Shown: one piece after another, positions 36,464-45,454 of the stretch | How the letters are laid out: each line of letters begins with the position of its first letter | How positions within the stretch are numbered: the stretch's first letter is position 1 | DNA from: JACKAF01 sp041391485 | GTDB taxonomy: Bacteria; Bdellovibrionota; FAC87; UBA2466; JACKAF01 | Direction: 5' to 3' | DNA: 64,000 nucleotides | Assembly: GCA_041391485.1 (NCBI GenBank) | Contig: JAWKNY010000008.1 | Location: 60,560 to 124,559 of the forward strand | Translations under genes and position numbers: made by a program | The notes under the pieces: generated by a model | Database searches by the model: none | Told to the model about the DNA's origin: nothing | What the model saw: only the letters and a program-made list of their open reading frames with translations

Positions 36464-37039
36464 GTGAAGAAAAGTTTCGTTTTATTGGGGATAATGGCGG
36501 TAGCCGGATTGGCTGCCTACGCTTATCTGCGCACAGAAAACGAGAGCCTACCGATCGCAGCGCCGAACCATTCGGAAAGTTCAATTCAGAACAACACCGT
36601 CCAAGGGGGAGAAACACATGGACAACGCACCGAAATCCAATCCAAGCTTGGAACCTCAAAACACCGAAAGCTGGAAGCAAGCGCTAGACCCGCAGCGACT
36701 CGCCGCCGGCGTAAGAGGCCTTCAGGCAAAATTCCAAAAAATTCAAAAAACCACCGAAAGGCTTCAGCTGAAGCGTCGGGTAAAGAGCCTGCGGGATTAT
36801 CTACAATCTATGGCAAAAAAGTAGGCGAAAAAACTCTTTACGGTGTACCGGTCGAGACTTGGGTCCAGTCCCAGAAGAACCACCTCCATGCCGAATTGCC
36901 GGAGCAAGCTCCGGGCAACGTACGTGTGTACGTACAATGCATGGAGGTTAAGGACAAAGGCCTTGAGTCACTCAACTCTCATCAATGCCGACAACTAAGA
37001 ATCAAGAGCTCTTTTGACAGCATCGCGCGCGTTGAGTAG
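36464..37039 (+). CDS. membrane-anchored small protein, C-terminal extent doubtful
   Basis: GTG 36464 follows GGGAGGG by three bases and encodes one membrane helix (FVLLGIMAVAGLAAYAYL) and then polar residues. The frame stays open to 37039, but beyond about 36618 it overlaps the better supported gene at 36618..36824, is very basic, and covers the branched palindromic element at 36883..36947. The true gene may therefore be only about 50-60 residues, with the stop lost by an indel. Confidence 0.35.
   Translation: MKKSFVLLGIMAVAGLAAYAYLRTENESLPIAAPNHSESSIQNNTVQGGETHGQRTEIQSKLGTSKHRKLEASARPAATRRRRKRPSGKIPKNSKNHRKASAEASGKEPAGLSTIYGKKVGEKTLYGVPVETWVQSQKNHLHAELPEQAPGNVRVYVQCMEVKDKGLESLNSHQCRQLRIKSSFDSIARVE
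36618..36824 (+). CDS. 68-residue coiled, basic protein
   Basis: ATG 36618 has GGGGGAG seven bases upstream. The product has an extended N-terminus (DNAPKSNPSLEPQ) and a helical, Lys/Gln/Arg-rich C-terminal half (AKFQKIQKTTERLQLKRRV) ending AKK. It could be a small DNA- or membrane-associated helper of the preceding membrane protein. No family recognised. Confidence 0.45.
   Translation: MDNAPKSNPSLEPQNTESWKQALDPQRLAAGVRGLQAKFQKIQKTTERLQLKRRVKSLRDYLQSMAKK
36883..36947. repeat. 65-bp three-stem palindromic element
   Basis: An outer perfect 9-bp stem (CCTCCATGC 36883-36891 with GCATGGAGG 36939-36947) encloses two further hairpins: 36896-36905 with 36908-36918 (about 10 bp, one bulge) and ACGTAC 36918-36923 with GTACGT 36928-36933. 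This makes a three-way junction, typical of structured RNA or of folded single-stranded recombination sites. It lies in the gap between a small plus-strand gene and the end of the convergent subtilase gene. Confidence 0.55.
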
Positions 37040-38264
37040 GGTGCCAATCTTTTTGGTCCCTTCGATCGGCGTACCGGTTTCCATTAAGATCTTCCGAATT
37101 TCTTTCGGACTCAGGTCCGGGTTTGCCGCCCGTACCAGTGCGGTGACTCCGGCGGTGATGGCCGAGGCGGAGCTGGTGCCGCCGAAAGAGAAGGTTTCAC
37201 TTTCCCCTTCCTGCGTCGAGTATACCGACTCGCCAGGGGCCGCGACATTTACCCGCACTCCGTAATCACTGAACGACGCCGGTTTGTCGGTTGTCGTTGT
37301 GGCTCCAACAAAAATCGAGCCTGAGTCATCCTGCGACGCTTCTACTTCCAACTCATTTCCAAAGTTTCCAGCCGGCACCACAACGGGTACCCCTTTGGCT
37401 ACAGCCGCTTTGATGGCTTCGTAGATCACTTTGGATTGCTCCACCGAGGAAAGCGTGGACGGGAGCTGCTTTTCAATGAGCACCACAGAAGCTCCTCGCT
37501 ACCGAGCCCAATATGGCTTTTGCCGCATTCACCGTCCATACGTTTTCCGTAGAATGCGCTGTCATGGTGTTGGCCATCTGGGAGCCAATCAATTTTGCTT
37601 CATGTGCGATACCGACTCCAAACAGGTTGTTGTCTGCTTGGGCGGCGATGAGTCCACAGACCGGCGTGCCGTGCGACATCTTGTTGTCGTTTACCTTGGA
37701 GGGGTCGTCCGTATCCGGATCATAGTCGTAGCTTTTTTCCCGATCGAATTGGTTCTTGAGATCCGGGTGTTCGGTGTCAAAGCCGGATTCCACATCGGCT
37801 ACATAAACCCCTTTCCCCTTGGTGTATTCCCAAGCTTCGCGCACCTTCAGGCGATCGAGGTACCATTGTTTGGGGAGCTGTGGATCGTTGGGGGTAAGCA
37901 GTTCGGGATCGCTCAAGTAGTAGTCGGGCTGCACAGAGGCCACACTGCTCAATTCACCGAGAGCCGCCATCGCTTTTTTAAGGGAACTCCCCGGCTTCAA
38001 TTTAACGCTAAAATACTGATCTGCCGGGAAATCGGTGTCGTCAGCAAAAAAACCTTCAAAGGCCGGCGCGACATCTGCAATCGTGGAGAGCTCATCGCTA
38101 AAACCCAAGGAGTCGAAAAGCTGTCGTGCGCCGTCTTTGCCCATGGGGACGGTTGTTTTGACGACTAGCGTATCGGGCTGCACAAAGCGCGCGTCGAACT
38201 CTCCCGCCAGTGCCGGGATGACCGCCAAAACTCCGAGTAAGAAGGCTAATACTAAGGCGCGCAT
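36995..38264 (-). CDS. secreted subtilisin-like peptidase (S8) with Glu at the Asp position, one frame break
   Basis: Signal peptide LVLAFLLGVLAVIPALAG; a prodomain of about 100 residues (inhibitor-I9-like, ASVQPDYYLS); then the peptidase domain. The His block SHGTPVCGLIAAQ, the oxyanion Asn in VPAGNFGNELE and the Ser block GTSSASAITAGVTALV are intact, but the Asp block reads VADVESGFDTEHPDL, with Glu where D-T/S-G is expected. A break near 37490 joins NAAKAILGS to VVLIEKQLPST. The start overlaps the DUF1028-like gene by 13 bases. Confidence 0.8.
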
Positions 38265-38950
38265 TTATAATCCCCCGTCTGTATTTTATTGGTAATGGTT
38301 GCAAGTAGCGTCGCTTCTAGGCCGCGAGCTTCCCAATGATGCAAATCAGTGAGCTTCGGATCGTCGACTGTGATCGAGGCTCCACGGAAATCCTTCTTTT
38401 CACCACCAGCGGCGTAGACAGCTTTTAAAGTGGCTAGGAGACGGCAGTGCAGGGGCTTGTCCGGATCGGTATTTTCGTAAGCCGAGAGTCCTGCTGCGAG
38501 GACTCCCTCCGTTAAACCCCCACCAATGATCAGAAAATTGTCGCCCCAGCGGAGCCCACAATCCGGGTTTCCGGCGTGGCACCCTTGTTTGGCGATGAGC
38601 CCCGCGATCTGTCCGTCGGTCGTGACGACAGCGAGTCGGTACTGGTCCCAGCCGACCGCATCGCACTGAGCTTGAACCTTTTCGGCGACCGTCTCTGCGG
38701 AATCGCCTGCCTCTAGAAAGGCTTTGGGAGTGGCGTTACGGCAAAGCCCGTAGGCCTGCTCACCGAGCAGACCCCGGCCCTTCACACGGGTTTGCCAAAA
38801 GTTACCGCCGCTAGAGGAATACGCGATTCCGATCGAGCCGGTAACCGGATCGTGCGCTGCCAAATAAATGGTTCCTCTTGCGTAATCCGCTAATGCAAAA
38901 AAGAAGAAGATTATAGATAGAACGGTAACGTTACTTTTTCCCCAACCCAT
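38252..38950 (-). CDS. DUF1028-like exported protein
   Basis: Encodes up to 232 residues with a hydrophobic N-terminus (VTVLSIIFFFFALADYARG). The core HDPVTGSIGIAYSSSGG, LEAGDSAETVAEKVQAQC, RLAVVTTDGQIAGLIAKQGC and GDNFLIIGGGLTEG follows the pattern of DUF1028 proteins (Ntn-hydrolase-like fold, function unknown). Additional Cys residues suggest an exported, disulfide-bonded variant. Coupled to the following subtilase gene by overlap, so the two may act together. Confidence 0.6.
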   Translation of the reverse strand: MGWGKSNVTVLSIIFFFFALADYARGTIYLAAHDPVTGSIGIAYSSSGGNFWQTRVKGRGLLGEQAYGLCRNATPKAFLEAGDSAETVAEKVQAQCDAVGWDQYRLAVVTTDGQIAGLIAKQGCHAGNPDCGLRWGDNFLIIGGGLTEGVLAAGLSAYENTDPDKPLHCRLLATLKAVYAAGGEKKDFRGASITVDDPKLTDLHHWEARGLEATLLATITNKIQTGDYKCAP

Positions 38951-39031
38951 AGATCCGAGTTAACAAACTGCAGTCGGCCTGGGAAAATGATTTCTTGCGA
39001 AGCGCTAGAAATTGATCTCAAATGTTAATGC

Positions 39032-40015
39032 ATGTTGCGAATTATTCATCGTTTTTTGCTCCTTCTCGACCCGGAAACTGCCCACCACTGCGGACTTTGG
39101 CTGCTCAAGCTTCGCCAGTGGTTTTTTTTCAAAGTGCTGAAGAAAAAGTTGGTAAAGACGGGCGGCCTGCACGTCGTGGGTTTGCCGCGGATCTCGTTTA
39201 AAAACCGCTTGGGCCTTGCCGCAGGCTTTGACAAGAACGCTGAGGTCTTTGCCTCTTTGGCTTCGTTTGGTTTTGGTTTTGTCGAAGTAGGCACGGTGAC
39301 CCCGCGCCCCCAACCTGGAAATCCTAAACCCCGGCTGTGGCGTTTGCCTGGCGGTGCTTTGCGAAACCAGCTTGGGTTTAATAATTTGGGAGTCGAGGCG
39401 GCGCGCGCGAATCTGCTTCGTTACCGTGCCTATGTGTGGGCGGTTCCAATTTTTGCAAACATTGGAAAGGGTGTGAATACCCCGCTTGAGGACGCGCTCA
39501 ACGATTATCGCGACGCTGCGAATGCGTTGAAAGATGTCGTGGACGGCTTCGTGGTCAACCTAAGTTCTCCGAACACGCCAGGGCTGCGAAGTCTACAAAC
39601 AGAGACCTTTTTGGAATCTCTTGGGAAAGTCATTCCGCAGGGCTTTCCTGCACTTGTGAAATTGGCTCCTGATTTGGAAGACGAGGAGATTCGAAAGCTG
39701 GCCGCTCAAATCGGGGAGAGCGATCACTTAGCCGGACTGGTGCTGACCAATACCTCACGGGCCCTGGCAGAGAGCCTGGATGGGGCCGCTACGGGAGGGG
39801 TATCGGGCAAACCGCTTTTTGAACGCGCTTTGCACTGCGTGAGTCTCGCGCGCGAGAACCTCAAAGACAAAACGCTCGTGGGCGTGGGTGGCGTCTCCTC
39901 AGTGGATGAGGCGAGGAAAATGCGAAGTGCCGGAGCGGACTTGGTTGAGATCTACACGTCGTTTGTTTACGAGGGGCCGCGGTTGGTCCGCGAATTGTCC
40001 AAAGCCCTGGTTTAG
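39032..40015 (+). CDS. pyrD: dihydroorotate dehydrogenase (quinone), class 2
   Basis: Oxidises dihydroorotate to orotate in pyrimidine synthesis and passes electrons to quinone. N-terminal membrane-associating helices (IIHRFLLLLDPETAHH) mark class 2; GLAAGFDKNAE, EVGTVTPRPQPGNPKPR, NQLGFNNLG, VNLSSPNTPGLR (catalytic Ser), TNTSR and VGVGGVSS are the family blocks. Length 327 residues. Ends converge with ligA with a 4-base overlap. No Shine-Dalgarno is obvious before ATG 39032. Confidence 0.96.
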   Translation: MLRIIHRFLLLLDPETAHHCGLWLLKLRQWFFFKVLKKKLVKTGGLHVVGLPRISFKNRLGLAAGFDKNAEVFASLASFGFGFVEVGTVTPRPQPGNPKPRLWRLPGGALRNQLGFNNLGVEAARANLLRYRAYVWAVPIFANIGKGVNTPLEDALNDYRDAANALKDVVDGFVVNLSSPNTPGLRSLQTETFLESLGKVIPQGFPALVKLAPDLEDEEIRKLAAQIGESDHLAGLVLTNTSRALAESLDGAATGGVSGKPLFERALHCVSLARENLKDKTLVGVGGVSSVDEARKMRSAGADLVEIYTSFVYEGPRLVRELSKALV

Positions 40016-42027
40016 GCCTTATCGATCAAAGCGCGGAGCGCTTCTTCTGTGAGAGTCGGGACGCCCAGCTTGTTTGCTTTCTCAAGTTTTGAACCTGCGG
40101 ATTCTCCCACCACTACATACGAAGTCTTTTTGCTGACCGAGCCGGAGGTTTTCCCACCGTGCGCTTGGATGAGCGCACTCGCCTCATCGCGCGAGAGCGT
40201 CGGCAGTGTCCCCGTGATGACGAAAGTTTTTCCAACGAGCGTGTCCGCCACCTGACGTTTTTCTGCCTTGGGACGTACGCCGCGATCGAGGAGCCGCTTG
40301 ATTTCTTTCTGGTTGTGCGCTTCCTCAGCAAATTTGCGGATAGATTGGGCTACCTTTTCACCGACTTCTTCTACCGACTGCAAAGACTCCTCTGAGGCCT
40401 TTAGAAAGTCTTCCATCGATCCGTAGTGATCGGCCAGCAACTTCGCGGTGCTTTCTCCCACGAAGGGAATGCCGAGTGCAAAAATAAAACGGGCCAGAGT
40501 CGTGTCTTTGCTGCGTTCAATGGCCTGAAGCAGCTTGTCTATGGAACGTTCGCCTTGGCGTTCGATCTGGCTTAGCGCCGCCTTGTCTAAGTCATAGAGA
40601 TCCGAAAAGTGGTGAATGAGTTTGTGTTCCGCAAAGACCTCAATCCACTTCTTGCCCAAACCTTCAATATTCATCGCACGCTTGCCTACAAAGTGCTTCA
40701 GGCTCTCTATCATCTGGGCCGGGCACGCACGGTTGGTGCAGCGGTGTGCCGCCTCGCCCTCTAAACGCACCACAGGGGAACTACACGCGGGGCACTTCTT
40801 TGGGAAAGTAATCCTCTTCTCTTTGCCGGTGCGCTTATCGGTGAGAACGCTTTGCACATCGGGTATCACATCTCCCGCGCGCTTAACGACGACCCAATCG
40901 CCCACCTTGAGGCCAAGTTCCCGAACCTGATCCTCATTGTGAAGGCCCGCACGCCGTACGGTGACCCCACCGATTTCCACCGGTTCGAGTTCGGCAACCG
41001 GGGTGATGACTCCGGTGCGGCCTACCTGGAAGGTGACTCCAAGCAACCGCGTATTGGCCTCCTGCGCTTTGTATTTGTACGCGACAGCCCACCGGGGCGA
41101 GCGGGCGACATTTCCCATCTCTCTTTGCCCCGCGATGGAGTCGAGCTTGATGACAACACCGTCAATTTCGTAGGCCAGGCCTTCACGTTTTGTTTCCAGA
41201 TCTTCAAAGTATTTTTGTACTTCGCTCGCCGAGCCAAGCAGCCGAGTGAGGGGGTTGGTCTTCAGCCCCCATTTGGCAAAATCCTTGAGAAGGCCGCTTT
41301 GTGTTTTGAGCTCATGCGACTCTATCTGCCCGGCGCTGTGAGCGAAAAAATCCAGCGAACGCTTTGCCGCTTCGCGCGGATTCAACTGGCGGATGGAACC
41401 CGCGGCCGCGTTGCGCGGGTTTGCAAAAGGAGCTTCGCCGTTTTTCAACCGCTCCTCATTCAACTTTCTGAAATCCTCTTTCATGAGAAGTATTTCCCCG
41501 CGTGCTTCGACAAGAGGAGGGAAGTTCCCACGAAGAAGAAGAGGGACCGATCGAATGGTTTTCACATTCTCCGTAACGTTCTCACCGGTTTCTCCATCCC
41601 CCCTGGTGGAGGCGACGACCAAGCGGCCTTTTTCGTAAACCAGCTCAACCGCAAGTCCATCAAACTTGGGTTCAGCGGTGACTTTAAAACCGTCTCCTAG
41701 GGTTTCCTGCCAGCGATCAAAGTACTCGCCGAGCTCTTCCTCATTGTAGACATTCTGAAGGCCGAGCATGAGTTGCCGGTGTTGGTATTTTTCAAATTTT
41801 TCAAGGGGGACACCGCCGATCTTTTGGGTCGGTGATAAGGGATCCCTAAACTCCGGGTGCGCTTCTTCGAGCTTTAGGAGCTCGTTGAAGAGTTTGTCGT
41901 ATTCCTGATCCGAAACGCTCGGTTGATCGAGCACATGGTACTGGTAATCGTAGAGGCGAAGCTTTTCTCGCAGGTTCTGGATTTGCTCCTGAGTCGGCTG
42001 TGGCATCCGTTCCCTCCGTTGGCTCAT
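40012..42027 (-). CDS. ligA: NAD-dependent DNA ligase
   Basis: Seals nicks in replication and repair. 671 residues: Ia domain (YDYQYHVLDQPSVSDQEYD), adenylation site with the active Lys in EPKFDGLAVEL, OB fold, a four-Cys zinc finger (CPACSSPVV, CTNRACPAQ), helix-hairpin-helix repeats (IERQGERSIDKLL) and a BRCT domain at the end (VGKTFVITGTLPTLSRDEA). Starts at ATG 42027 or ATG 42006. The frame is intact. Confidence 0.97.
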   Translation of the reverse strand: MSQRRERMPQPTQEQIQNLREKLRLYDYQYHVLDQPSVSDQEYDKLFNELLKLEEAHPEFRDPLSPTQKIGGVPLEKFEKYQHRQLMLGLQNVYNEEELGEYFDRWQETLGDGFKVTAEPKFDGLAVELVYEKGRLVVASTRGDGETGENVTENVKTIRSVPLLLRGNFPPLVEARGEILLMKEDFRKLNEERLKNGEAPFANPRNAAAGSIRQLNPREAAKRSLDFFAHSAGQIESHELKTQSGLLKDFAKWGLKTNPLTRLLGSASEVQKYFEDLETKREGLAYEIDGVVIKLDSIAGQREMGNVARSPRWAVAYKYKAQEANTRLLGVTFQVGRTGVITPVAELEPVEIGGVTVRRAGLHNEDQVRELGLKVGDWVVVKRAGDVIPDVQSVLTDKRTGKEKRITFPKKCPACSSPVVRLEGEAAHRCTNRACPAQMIESLKHFVGKRAMNIEGLGKKWIEVFAEHKLIHHFSDLYDLDKAALSQIERQGERSIDKLLQAIERSKDTTLARFIFALGIPFVGESTAKLLADHYGSMEDFLKASEESLQSVEEVGEKVAQSIRKFAEEAHNQKEIKRLLDRGVRPKAEKRQVADTLVGKTFVITGTLPTLSRDEASALIQAHGGKTSGSVSKKTSYVVVGESAGSKLEKANKLGVPTLTEEALRALIDKA

Positions 42028-42034
42028 GGGATAC

Positions 42035-42736
42035 TTAGGTCGCCGATTGTCTCATCTGAAGGACACGCAGAGCGGCTTCCCAGACGATGTTTCCGGACAT
42101 CTTGGATTCCCCCACAACGCGGTTTTTGAAATGGATGGGAACCTCGACGAGTTTCATCCCGGCACGGTGCGCGCGGTTCTTAAGTTCCACCTGAAAGGCG
42201 TAACCTTTGGATTGGATAGCGGGCACGACAACTTGCTCCAGGGCCCGCCGACTCCAGGCGGTAAACCCGCCCGTTAAATCTTTATAGGGAAGCCTCAGAA
42301 CCATCTGTGCGTAAACGTTTCCGCCGCGGCTGATGACCTGTCGATCCCAAGACCAACCCGTGACTTTCCCGCCCGGTACATAACGGGAGCCAATCGCCAC
42401 CTCTGCGTCTTTTAAGGCTGCCAGCAATCGCGGCAGATCTTTTGGATCGTGAGAAAAGTCGGCATCCATCTCCACGACGGCATCGAAATCACGTTGCAGG
42501 GCCCACGCAAAGCCAGCGCCATAAGCGGCCGCCAGGCCATTTTTTCCGGCCCTCTCCAGCAAATGCAGATCCGGGTACTCCAGTTGAAGCTTTTTCACGA
42601 CCCGCCCCGTGCCGTCCGGCGAATTGTCATCGACGACAAGCACGGAGAGGCCGGCATTGAGATCCATGATGGCGCGCACCAATGGATCAATATTCTCGGC
42701 CTCATTGTAGGTAGGTACGACGACTAGACTCTTCAA
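42035..42736 (-). CDS. polyprenol-phosphate mannosyltransferase-like GT2 enzyme
   Basis: Family-2 glycosyltransferase of the DPM1 type: VVVPTYNEAENI, VDDNSPDGTG, GKNGLAAAYGAGF, EMDADFSHDPKDL and GSRYVPGGKVTGW. It would load a sugar on a polyprenyl phosphate at the inner membrane. TTG 42736 is the likely start, because GGGGGAG lies 5 bases upstream; the longer frame runs into ald. About 233 residues, no C-terminal membrane helices. Confidence 0.88.
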   Translation of the reverse strand: MKSLVVVPTYNEAENIDPLVRAIMDLNAGLSVLVVDDNSPDGTGRVVKKLQLEYPDLHLLERAGKNGLAAAYGAGFAWALQRDFDAVVEMDADFSHDPKDLPRLLAALKDAEVAIGSRYVPGGKVTGWSWDRQVISRGGNVYAQMVLRLPYKDLTGGFTAWSRRALEQVVVPAIQSKGYAFQVELKNRAHRAGMKLVEVPIHFKNRVVGESKMSGNIVWEAALRVLQMRQSAT

Positions 42737-42752
42737 CTCGCTCCCCCGTTTC

Positions 42753-43867
42753 TTACAAAGCCAGAGGAGTATACTCGATTCCGTGCGCTTCCGAAATCTG
42801 CTGGTGCACGAGTTTTCCTTGATAGGTATTAAATCCCTTAAGAATGGCGTCGGACTTTTCCGCTGCCGCTTCAGCGCCACTGTCCGCCAGAGTTAAGGCG
42901 TAACGGATGGTCGCGTTGGTGAGCGAGAACGTCGAAGTGCGCGCTACCGCTCCGGGCATATTGGTCACACAATAGTGCAGCACGTCGTCCACAAGATAAG
43001 TGGGGTTTTCGTGTGAAGTGGGGCGACAGGTTTCTACGCAGCCACCTTGATCGACACTCACGTCTACCACTACGGATCGTTTTGGCATTTTGGAAATCAT
43101 TTCGCGTGTGACGAGTTTGGGAGCTTTGGCTCCGGCAACCAGCACTGTCCCGATGACGAGATCGGATTTCAGAACGCTCTCATAAATATTGTCGTAGGTA
43201 GAACTGAGGGTGATGATTCGGCCGCCGAGCGTGTTCTCCAGATAATCGAGTCTCGCGGTATCAATATCAATGATGCGCACAATGGCGCCCATGCCGAGAG
43301 CCACCTTCGCCGCATTGGCACCGGCGACACCACCGCCCAATACCACCACTCGTCCCGGGTGAACGCCTGGCACGCCGCCTAGCAAAATCCCTTTGCCGGT
43401 GCTTTGTTCGTCCCAGCTACTTTGAAGGTAGTACGCGCCGACTTGGACGGCCATCCGACCGGCCACCTCACTCATCGGACGCAATAGGGGAAGCGAGCGA
43501 TCCTTTTCCTGGATGGTTTCGTAAGCGATACCCGTTACTTTGGATTCGAGTAGCGCTTCGGTGAGCTGCTTTTCCGCGGCCAGATGCAAATAGGTAAAGA
43601 GAACCAGGTTCGGGCGTAAAAAGCCGTATTCCTGCGGCAAAGGTTCTTTTACCTTGATAACCATGTCGGCATTCCAGGCATCGGCTGCCGTCGGCACAAT
43701 CTTCGCCCCCGCTTGGTGTAAGCCGCATCTGTGATGCCGCTACCGATTCCCGCACCCGCTTCCACGAGCACTTTGTGCCCGTGCGCGAGTAAGGCCCGCA
43801 CCCCTGAGGGGATCATCCCCACGCGGTGTTCACGATTTTTTACTTCTTTTGGAATACCTATTACCAC
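42753..43867 (-). CDS. ald: alanine dehydrogenase, one frame break
   Basis: Interconverts L-alanine with pyruvate and ammonia using NAD. GTG 43867 starts IGIPKEVKNREHRVGM, a family hallmark; after a one-base loss near a G run at about 43710 the frame continues VPTAADAWNADMVIKVKEPL, MSEVAGRMAVQVGAYYLQ and the NAD loop VVVLGGGVAGANAAKVALGMGA. The stop is at 42753. Total about 371 residues, normal length. Downstream lies the GT2 gene. Confidence 0.93.
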
Positions 43868-43869
43868 TG

Positions 43870-44087
43870 CTACTTCTCCGGTTCGGGAAGAATGTCCATG
43901 ATATCGTTTACGTCGATATCAATGAGCTTTTCATCCGTCTGAAACTGAATTTTCCCCGCATCCTGCTCGATGCCCGTGCCCACGAGTCCACGATGGCGCC
44001 GCGGAAGTATTTGCCCATCTTATTGATGAGCCTTACCTGCGACTTGGATTCAATAGCTTTATCAATTTTTTCGAGGATCTCAAACAT
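43870..44087 (-). CDS. about 72-residue conserved-looking small protein, one frame break
   Basis: ATG 44087 begins MFEILEKIDKAIESKSQVR, LINKMGKYFRGAIVD; after a one-base shift near 43985 the reading continues VGTGIEQDAGKIQFQT, DEKLIDIDVNDIMDILPEPEK and stops at 43870, two bases before the GTG of ald. The composition and the fit between two genes support a real small protein. The family is not recognised; a small Sm/SH3-like beta protein is a guess. It overlaps the 3' end of the unbroken frame of the TldD-like gene, whose true end is probably TAA 44097-44099. Confidence 0.45.
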
Positions 44088-45406
44088 TTGCAGGGTTTAT
44101 AGCAGGAGAATCCCCACAAAGCCAACTTCGGCGTGGGAAGGGCCTTAGAGGGAGGGGTGAAAAGATCGAGCTCGCCAGCCAGGGCGGCCGGGGTACGGAT
44201 TTGGGTGATCCAGGGGCCACCCCGCTCGCGGCGGATGTGGGCTTTGGTCCGGCGGGAAAAGCACTCAAAGCGCCCCAGCAGGTCCATCGGGGTCCAGGGG
44301 CTAAAAAAAGGAGCCAGGGACTCGGCGATTTGCCCCTCGCGGACGAGAAAGCTTTCGGTGATGGAGAGCGCCTCCCCGTCCCATTCCAAGTCTTCCACCA
44401 GGACCGCCTTTTTATGGCGGCCGAGGATGTTGTCGCTCGCGGCGTGCCCGATGATCTCAGGCGACCAGAAGCCGATGTCCGGCCGGCTTCGGTAGTGGCT
44501 GCGCCGCCCATGCCCGGAACGCGGTATCTCAAGGAGTCTTGCGTGCTCGGCGTTGGCAAAAAGGGCTCGAGGCTGGCCTCGGACCAGAAGCGTCACGGCC
44601 CGCCTGGGATTTCCCTCCTGATCCCAATCCCCTTCGATGGGAGATTCCAAAACAGAAAACTTCAGCGGCAGGGGGAGTGCGCTTTTGTTGAGAAAGGATC
44701 GTCCCAGCAGAACCCGATCCGCATGGAAGTCGGTCAAAAAGGTTTCACACAATTTCGCAAAAGCATTTTCAGAAAAAACAACGGGCAACTTTTCGCGCGG
44801 GGCTTGCGATCGGGATTCCTGGCGAAGCCGAAGCTTCAGGGTGTTTTCTACCCAACGGCCGTCGCGTAGTTTCTTGAACAATACCCCTTCACCAAGTTCA
44901 TGGACGGAGAGCACCACCGGTTCGTTGTTTTCGTTTAGGTACCTCACAAAGGCGGACGCACTTTGTTCTTCGCCTGTTTTTTCTACGCCTTCCAGATCGT
45001 AGGTGCAGTAGTGGCGGTGCCAAAACTCTACACTCAGTTCCCAGTGCTTAAGCTCGGGAAACTGCTGCGACACACTTCTATATTTTTCTTTGAGAAAGCG
45101 CGAAAAGATCTGCAACGTTTTGGTGGAAGTGCTGGGGAGTCCGGCCGGAACTACAGTCTCGACGTCGGCCTGAAATCCTAGTGCGTTGGCGAGTTCTACC
45201 GGACACGCATCGCCCAATAAAAGGCGCTGTTTTCTTCCTTCATAGGTGGCCTCAAAACAACTGCCGACTTGAGTTTCAAAGTGTGCGTCTAATCTTTTTT
45301 GAACCACATCCAGGCGGGCGTGTGTTGTGCGTTCGACAAAAACTGACGGCGACGCGTACCCGCTATCGAGGGCAGAGCGGAGTACGTTTTTGAAGCTTCC
45401 CATCAT
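44033..45406 (-). CDS. TldD/PmbA-like protein
   Basis: Up to 457 residues. The C-terminal half follows the TldD/PmbA pattern (RSGHGRRSHYRSRPDIGF, HAASDNILGRHKKAVLVEDL, ITESFLVREGQIAESLAPF), and the N-terminal half has VLSVHELGEGVLFKKLRDGRWVEN-like beta strands. However, the HExxxH metal motif of active TldD is not seen, as in PmbA. In E. coli TldD/PmbA act as a protease on microcin B17 and CcdA. The unbroken frame ends at 44033, but an indel near 44125 would end the protein at 44097. Confidence 0.5.
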   Translation of the reverse strand: MMGSFKNVLRSALDSGYASPSVFVERTTHARLDVVQKRLDAHFETQVGSCFEATYEGRKQRLLLGDACPVELANALGFQADVETVVPAGLPSTSTKTLQIFSRFLKEKYRSVSQQFPELKHWELSVEFWHRHYCTYDLEGVEKTGEEQSASAFVRYLNENNEPVVLSVHELGEGVLFKKLRDGRWVENTLKLRLRQESRSQAPREKLPVVFSENAFAKLCETFLTDFHADRVLLGRSFLNKSALPLPLKFSVLESPIEGDWDQEGNPRRAVTLLVRGQPRALFANAEHARLLEIPRSGHGRRSHYRSRPDIGFWSPEIIGHAASDNILGRHKKAVLVEDLEWDGEALSITESFLVREGQIAESLAPFFSPWTPMDLLGRFECFSRRTKAHIRRERGGPWITQIRTPAALAGELDLFTPPSKALPTPKLALWGFSCYKPCKCLRSSKKLIKLLNPSRR

Positions 45407-45418
45407 GATTTGGTTTCG

Positions 45419-45448
45419 TTGACCCTGGCTCAGAGCAGACGCTAAAAT
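45419..45448 (+). promoter_or_regulatory. sigma-70-type promoter with leaderless start
   Basis: TTGACC (45419-45424) and TAAAAT (45443-45448) are 18 bases apart. The -10 box ends 6 bases before ATG 45455, so transcription should begin at or next to the A of the start codon. No Shine-Dalgarno is present. Confidence 0.5.
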
Positions 45449-45454
45449 AATAGC

